From: DASVFB01 sp036380275
Lineage (GTDB): Bacteria; Actinomycetota; Thermoleophilia; Gaiellales; Gaiellaceae
Length of the DNA: 7,900 nucleotides
Direction: 5' to 3'
Assembly (NCBI GenBank): GCA_036380275.1
Contig: DASVFB010000067.1
Coordinates: forward strand, 1 to 7,900
The notes beneath the pieces are model-generated. The model searched no databases and had not been told where the DNA came from. It saw only the letters and a program-made list of their open reading frames with translations. Shown here one piece after another: positions 5,982 through 7,900 of the stretch (position 1 is the stretch's first letter; every line of letters begins with the position of its first letter). Made by a program: the position numbers and the translations under genes.

Positions 5982-6754
5982 CGAACGCAACGCTCAGGCT
6001 CGGTCGCATCTCGTACGTGAACATGGCGCCCGTCTTCTTCCGCCTGGACGCCGAGGTGGACGAGGTGCACGGCGTCCCGACCGCGCTCAACGCGCAACTC
6101 CTGTCCGGTGAGCTCGACATCGCGCCGATCTCGTCGATCGAGTACGCGCGCAACGCAGATCGCCTGCGGATTCTGCCGCGGCTGTGCGTATCGTCGGAAG
6201 GCGCGGTGGACTCGATCCAGCTCGTGTCCAAGACACCGCTCGAGCACGTCCGCACGGTTGCCGTGACGCCGGAGTCGGCGACGTCCGTCGTCCTGACGAA
6301 GGTACTGCTGCCCGAGGCGACGCACGTCCCACTCGGCGAGCCGGCCGAGGCGACGCTCCTGATCGGCGACGCGGCGCTCAAGTCTGCGTTCGAGGATCCG
6401 ACCCCGCACTACGATCTCGGCCGGCTCTGGTTGGAACGCACCGGACTGCCGATGGTGTTCGCCGTCTGGGCCACGACCGAGCCTGTGCCCGAAGGAGTGC
6501 TGGAGCTGCAAGAAGCGCTTGTCGCCTCGGTACGCGCCGCGCGCAGCGAACCCGAGACGCTCGCGTTCGAATCCTCGGAGCGCTACGGCTACCCGCCCGG
6601 GTTCCTCGCGCGCTACTTCGAGAAGCTGCGCTACTCGTTCGGCCCGCGCGCACGTGCCGGCCTGCTGTCGTTCCTCGAGCTCGCGCACGAGGCCGACGAG
6701 CTCGACCGGGTGCCCGAGCTGCGCTTCGTTGCCGCAGCCGAAGCTGCGGTCTGA
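5978..6754 (+). CDS. mqnA: Chorismate dehydratase MqnA (futalosine pathway, first step)
   Basis: This enzyme dehydrates chorismate to 3-[(1-carboxyvinyl)oxy]benzoate, the entry step of futalosine-dependent menaquinone synthesis. It has 258 residues from TTG 5978, which overlaps the previous stop as TTGA. The open frame further upstream is Arg-rich and is a shadow of the polyprenyl synthase; ATG 6022 would remove the conserved GRISYVN. Family signatures are LGRISYVNMAPVF (8-20), LDIAPISSIEYARN (46-59), VSSEGAVDSIQLVSK (71-85), TPESATSVVLTKVLL (97-111), EATLLIGDAAL (124-134), LGRLWLERTGLPMVFAVW (147-164) and the C-terminal YFEKLRYSFG (213-222). The fold is like a periplasmic binding protein but there is no signal peptide, as expected for a cytoplasmic enzyme. 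Length is slightly below the usual 270-290. It is the last gene of the plus-strand operon and faces the mqnC-like gene tail to tail. The call is secure because the signatures run through the whole protein. Confidence 0.94.
   Translation: MTNATLRLGRISYVNMAPVFFRLDAEVDEVHGVPTALNAQLLSGELDIAPISSIEYARNADRLRILPRLCVSSEGAVDSIQLVSKTPLEHVRTVAVTPESATSVVLTKVLLPEATHVPLGEPAEATLLIGDAALKSAFEDPTPHYDLGRLWLERTGLPMVFAVWATTEPVPEGVLELQEALVASVRAARSEPETLAFESSERYGYPPGFLARYFEKLRYSFGPRARAGLLSFLELAHEADELDRVPELRFVAAAEAAV
6731..6750 (-). terminator. Perfect hairpin at the mqnA/mqnC junction, possible terminator of the minus-strand transcript
   Basis: The two arms 6731-6738 and 6743-6750 pair in full (seven Watson-Crick pairs plus one outer G-T pair) around a four-base loop. 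On the minus strand the loop is TTCG closed by C-G, the extra-stable cUUCGg tetraloop, and it begins 17 bases after the mqnC stop. On the plus strand the loop is CGAA and the hairpin lies in the last codons of mqnA (the AAAEAA tail). No T-run follows in either direction, so it may end or protect the mqnC transcript rather than act as a classical terminator. Confidence 0.45.
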
Positions 6755-6767
6755 TTCATGCCGTGAG

Positions 6768-7868
6768 TCAGGCGTTGAGCGTCGCGGGGCGCTCGGCCCG
6801 CCGGTACTCGACCGCGTAGCCGAGCGAGCGGGGAATCGCGAGCAGCGCCTCGAGGTCGAGGTCGATCGTCGCGCCGGCCTTCTGCGTCACCTCGTCCTCG
6901 ATCGGCAGGTCGAAGTCGTCCGCGCCGAAGTCGAGCGCGCGGAACGCGTCCTCGTTCAGGGTCAGCACGGACGTGCGAACGTGCTTCACGTTGTCGAGAA
7001 AGATCCGGCTGAGCGCGATGTGCCGCCAGTACTCACGCGGCGCGATCTCGCGGCCGCCGAAGGCGGTGCCGTACGGCTTGTACGTCCAGCACAAGAAGGA
7101 GAACAGGCCGCTCGTCTCGTCCTGGAAGTCACGCGTGCGCTGCAAGTGCTCTAGGCGCTCGTCGAGCGTCTCGTCGAACCCGATCACCATCGTCGCCGTC
7201 GTCCGCAACCCTGCGTCGACGATCGCGCGCTGCGCGTCGAAGTAGTCCCGCACCGTGTACTTCCACTTGGCGTGTCGCTTGCGGAAGTCCTCCGTGAGGA
7301 TCTCGCTGCCGCCGCCGGTGATCCAGTGGACGCCCGCATCGCGCAAGCGCGCCGCCGCTTCCGCGTAGTCGATGCGCGCGCGGTCGGCGAGGAAGACGAA
7401 TTCAGCGATCGTCAGCGCGTAGAACTCGACGCGCTCGCCGTAGCGCGCGCGCACCGCCGCGAACAGGTCGCAGTAGAAGTCGAGCGGCAGCTTTGGGTTG
7501 AACCCGCCGTTGAACGCGACGAGGTCGCCGCCGAACTCGATCAGCTCGTCGATCTTCGCGAAGACCTCCCTGCGTGAGAGCACGTAGCCGCCGTCCTGGT
7601 TCGGGAGGACGTAGAACGCGCAGTAGTCGCATTGCGCGACGCACACGTTGGTGTAGTTGATGATCCGCATCACCATGTACGTGGCGCGGTCGGGGTCGTG
7701 GTAGCGAGCGCGAACCGCTCCCGCGCGCTCCTTCAGCTCCTCGTCGCTCGCGTGCAGCCACAGCTCGCGCGCTTCGTCCGTGTCGATCCGGGCGTCGTTT
7801 CCCCGCTCCGGCGCCGGCGAAGCCGGCACCTCCGCTCTTTGTTCGCCTCCGTCGAGCCTACGGCTCAT
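6768..7868 (-). CDS. mqnC: Radical SAM protein, probable dehypoxanthine futalosine cyclase MqnC (divergent)
   Basis: This is a radical SAM enzyme that most likely closes the ring of dehypoxanthine futalosine, an early menaquinone step. It has 366 residues. ATG 7868 overlaps the stop of an upstream minus-strand gene by four bases (ATGA), which supports this start; the first 27 residues are a non-conserved extension. INYTNVCVAQCDYCAFY (70-86) carries the cluster cysteines C76, C80 and C83 and the MqnC/MqnE/CofH-type context. GGGSEIL (185-191), LRTTATMVIGFDET (221-234), HLQRTRDFQDET (241-252) and RIFLDNVKH (288-296) match MqnC. It departs from the family at NGGFNPKL (120-127), where QGG followed by HP is usual, and near the end, where GADDFDLPIEDEV (315-327) stands for the usual Gly-Ala-(Asn/Asp)-Asp followed by Glu-Glu-Asn-Val. 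A lineage-specific MqnC is most likely given mqnA next door; an MqnE-like or other CofH-family activity is the alternative. Confidence 0.8.
   Translation of the reverse strand: MSRRLDGGEQRAEVPASPAPERGNDARIDTDEARELWLHASDEELKERAGAVRARYHDPDRATYMVMRIINYTNVCVAQCDYCAFYVLPNQDGGYVLSRREVFAKIDELIEFGGDLVAFNGGFNPKLPLDFYCDLFAAVRARYGERVEFYALTIAEFVFLADRARIDYAEAAARLRDAGVHWITGGGSEILTEDFRKRHAKWKYTVRDYFDAQRAIVDAGLRTTATMVIGFDETLDERLEHLQRTRDFQDETSGLFSFLCWTYKPYGTAFGGREIAPREYWRHIALSRIFLDNVKHVRTSVLTLNEDAFRALDFGADDFDLPIEDEVTQKAGATIDLDLEALLAIPRSLGYAVEYRRAERPATLNA
7810..7830 (-). repeat. GC-rich inverted repeat near the 5' end of the mqnC-like gene
   Basis: Arms 7822-7830 and 7810-7818 pair over nine positions (eight Watson-Crick, one G-T) around the three-base loop TTC on the minus strand. 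The structure lies about 39-59 bases into the coding sequence, in the unconserved N-terminal extension. It could affect translation of the gene or simply reflect Pro/Ala codons in GC-rich DNA. Confidence 0.4.
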
Positions 7869-7900
7869 AGCACGTCCATGAACGAGCTCACGGAGAACAC
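7865..7900 (-). CDS. C-terminal end of an unidentified minus-strand gene (rest outside window)
   Basis: On the minus strand the last bases read VFSVSSFMDVL followed by TGA (7867-7865), and this stop overlaps the ATG of the mqnC-like gene as ATGA. Such a four-base overlap is the same junction used twice in the plus-strand operon and suggests an upstream gene co-transcribed with mqnC. Only 11 residues are visible, too few to name a family. The alternative is that the overlap is chance and the mqnC-like gene begins its own transcript. Confidence 0.45.
   Translation of the reverse strand: MFSVSSFMDVL

Noticed and set aside
6022..6754. ATG 6022 as the mqnA start
   Set aside because: It would remove the conserved GRISYVN segment; TTG 5978 has a well-placed GGAG and the overlap with the previous stop.
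7878..7900. A plus-strand ATG at 7878 (MNELTEN) as the start of a divergent gene
   Set aside because: It would begin only nine bases from the mqnC start, leaving no room for promoters, has no ribosome binding site, and conflicts with the minus-strand ATGA overlap.
1..7900. CRISPR arrays, tRNA or rRNA genes, insertion sequences, defence genes
   Set aside because: No repeat-spacer pattern, transposase motif or RNA gene was seen; nearly all bases are taken by menaquinone and respiratory genes.

Overview
This GC-rich window reads as part of a bacterial chromosome from the Actinomycetota, most likely a deep-branching class such as Thermoleophilia. That placement is inference. It rests on the three-membrane-helix Rieske protein typical of actinobacteria, combined with a split cytochrome b and a subunit IV-cytochrome c fusion more familiar from Bacillus, on futalosine-pathway menaquinone genes, and on GC-rich, tightly packed genes with GTG and TTG starts. 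No rRNA, tRNA, CRISPR array, insertion sequence or phage gene is visible.

Bases 1-6754 hold eight plus-strand genes with overlaps of 1-4 bases or gaps of at most 17 bases, so they look like one operon. In order they are: a UbiD-type decarboxylase (cut by the window start), a Rieske protein (qcrA), a b6-type cytochrome b (qcrB), subunit IV fused to a monoheme cytochrome c (qcrC), a UbiX flavin prenyltransferase, a UbiE/MenG methyltransferase, a long-chain polyprenyl diphosphate synthase, and chorismate dehydratase (mqnA). On the minus strand, converging on mqnA with a 13-base gap, lies a radical SAM protein of the MqnC type (6768-7868). Its ATG overlaps by four bases the stop codon of a further minus-strand gene, of which only the last 11 codons and stop are inside the window.

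The genes form one functional theme, the making and use of menaquinone. MqnA starts the futalosine pathway from chorismate, and MqnC makes the cyclic intermediate. The polyprenyl synthase supplies the side chain. UbiX makes the prenylated flavin that UbiD needs to remove the ring carboxylate, and UbiE/MenG adds the last methyl group. The QcrABC complex then oxidises the menaquinol and passes electrons to its own cytochrome c domain. Sequence details of the complex (PDWY motif, Gly in place of the Ser of Rieske box II) fit a low-potential quinone.

The points most worth a second look are: the complete absence of cysteine from QcrB, which rules out the covalent heme c_n of Bacillus and b6f complexes; a degenerate twin-arginine motif before the last QcrA membrane helix; a long insert between the two Rieske cluster boxes; divergence of the MqnC-like protein at positions usually conserved; and a perfect hairpin at the mqnA/mqnC junction that forms a cUUCGg tetraloop on the mqnC transcript. 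I see no sign of a defence system or other wholly new system.
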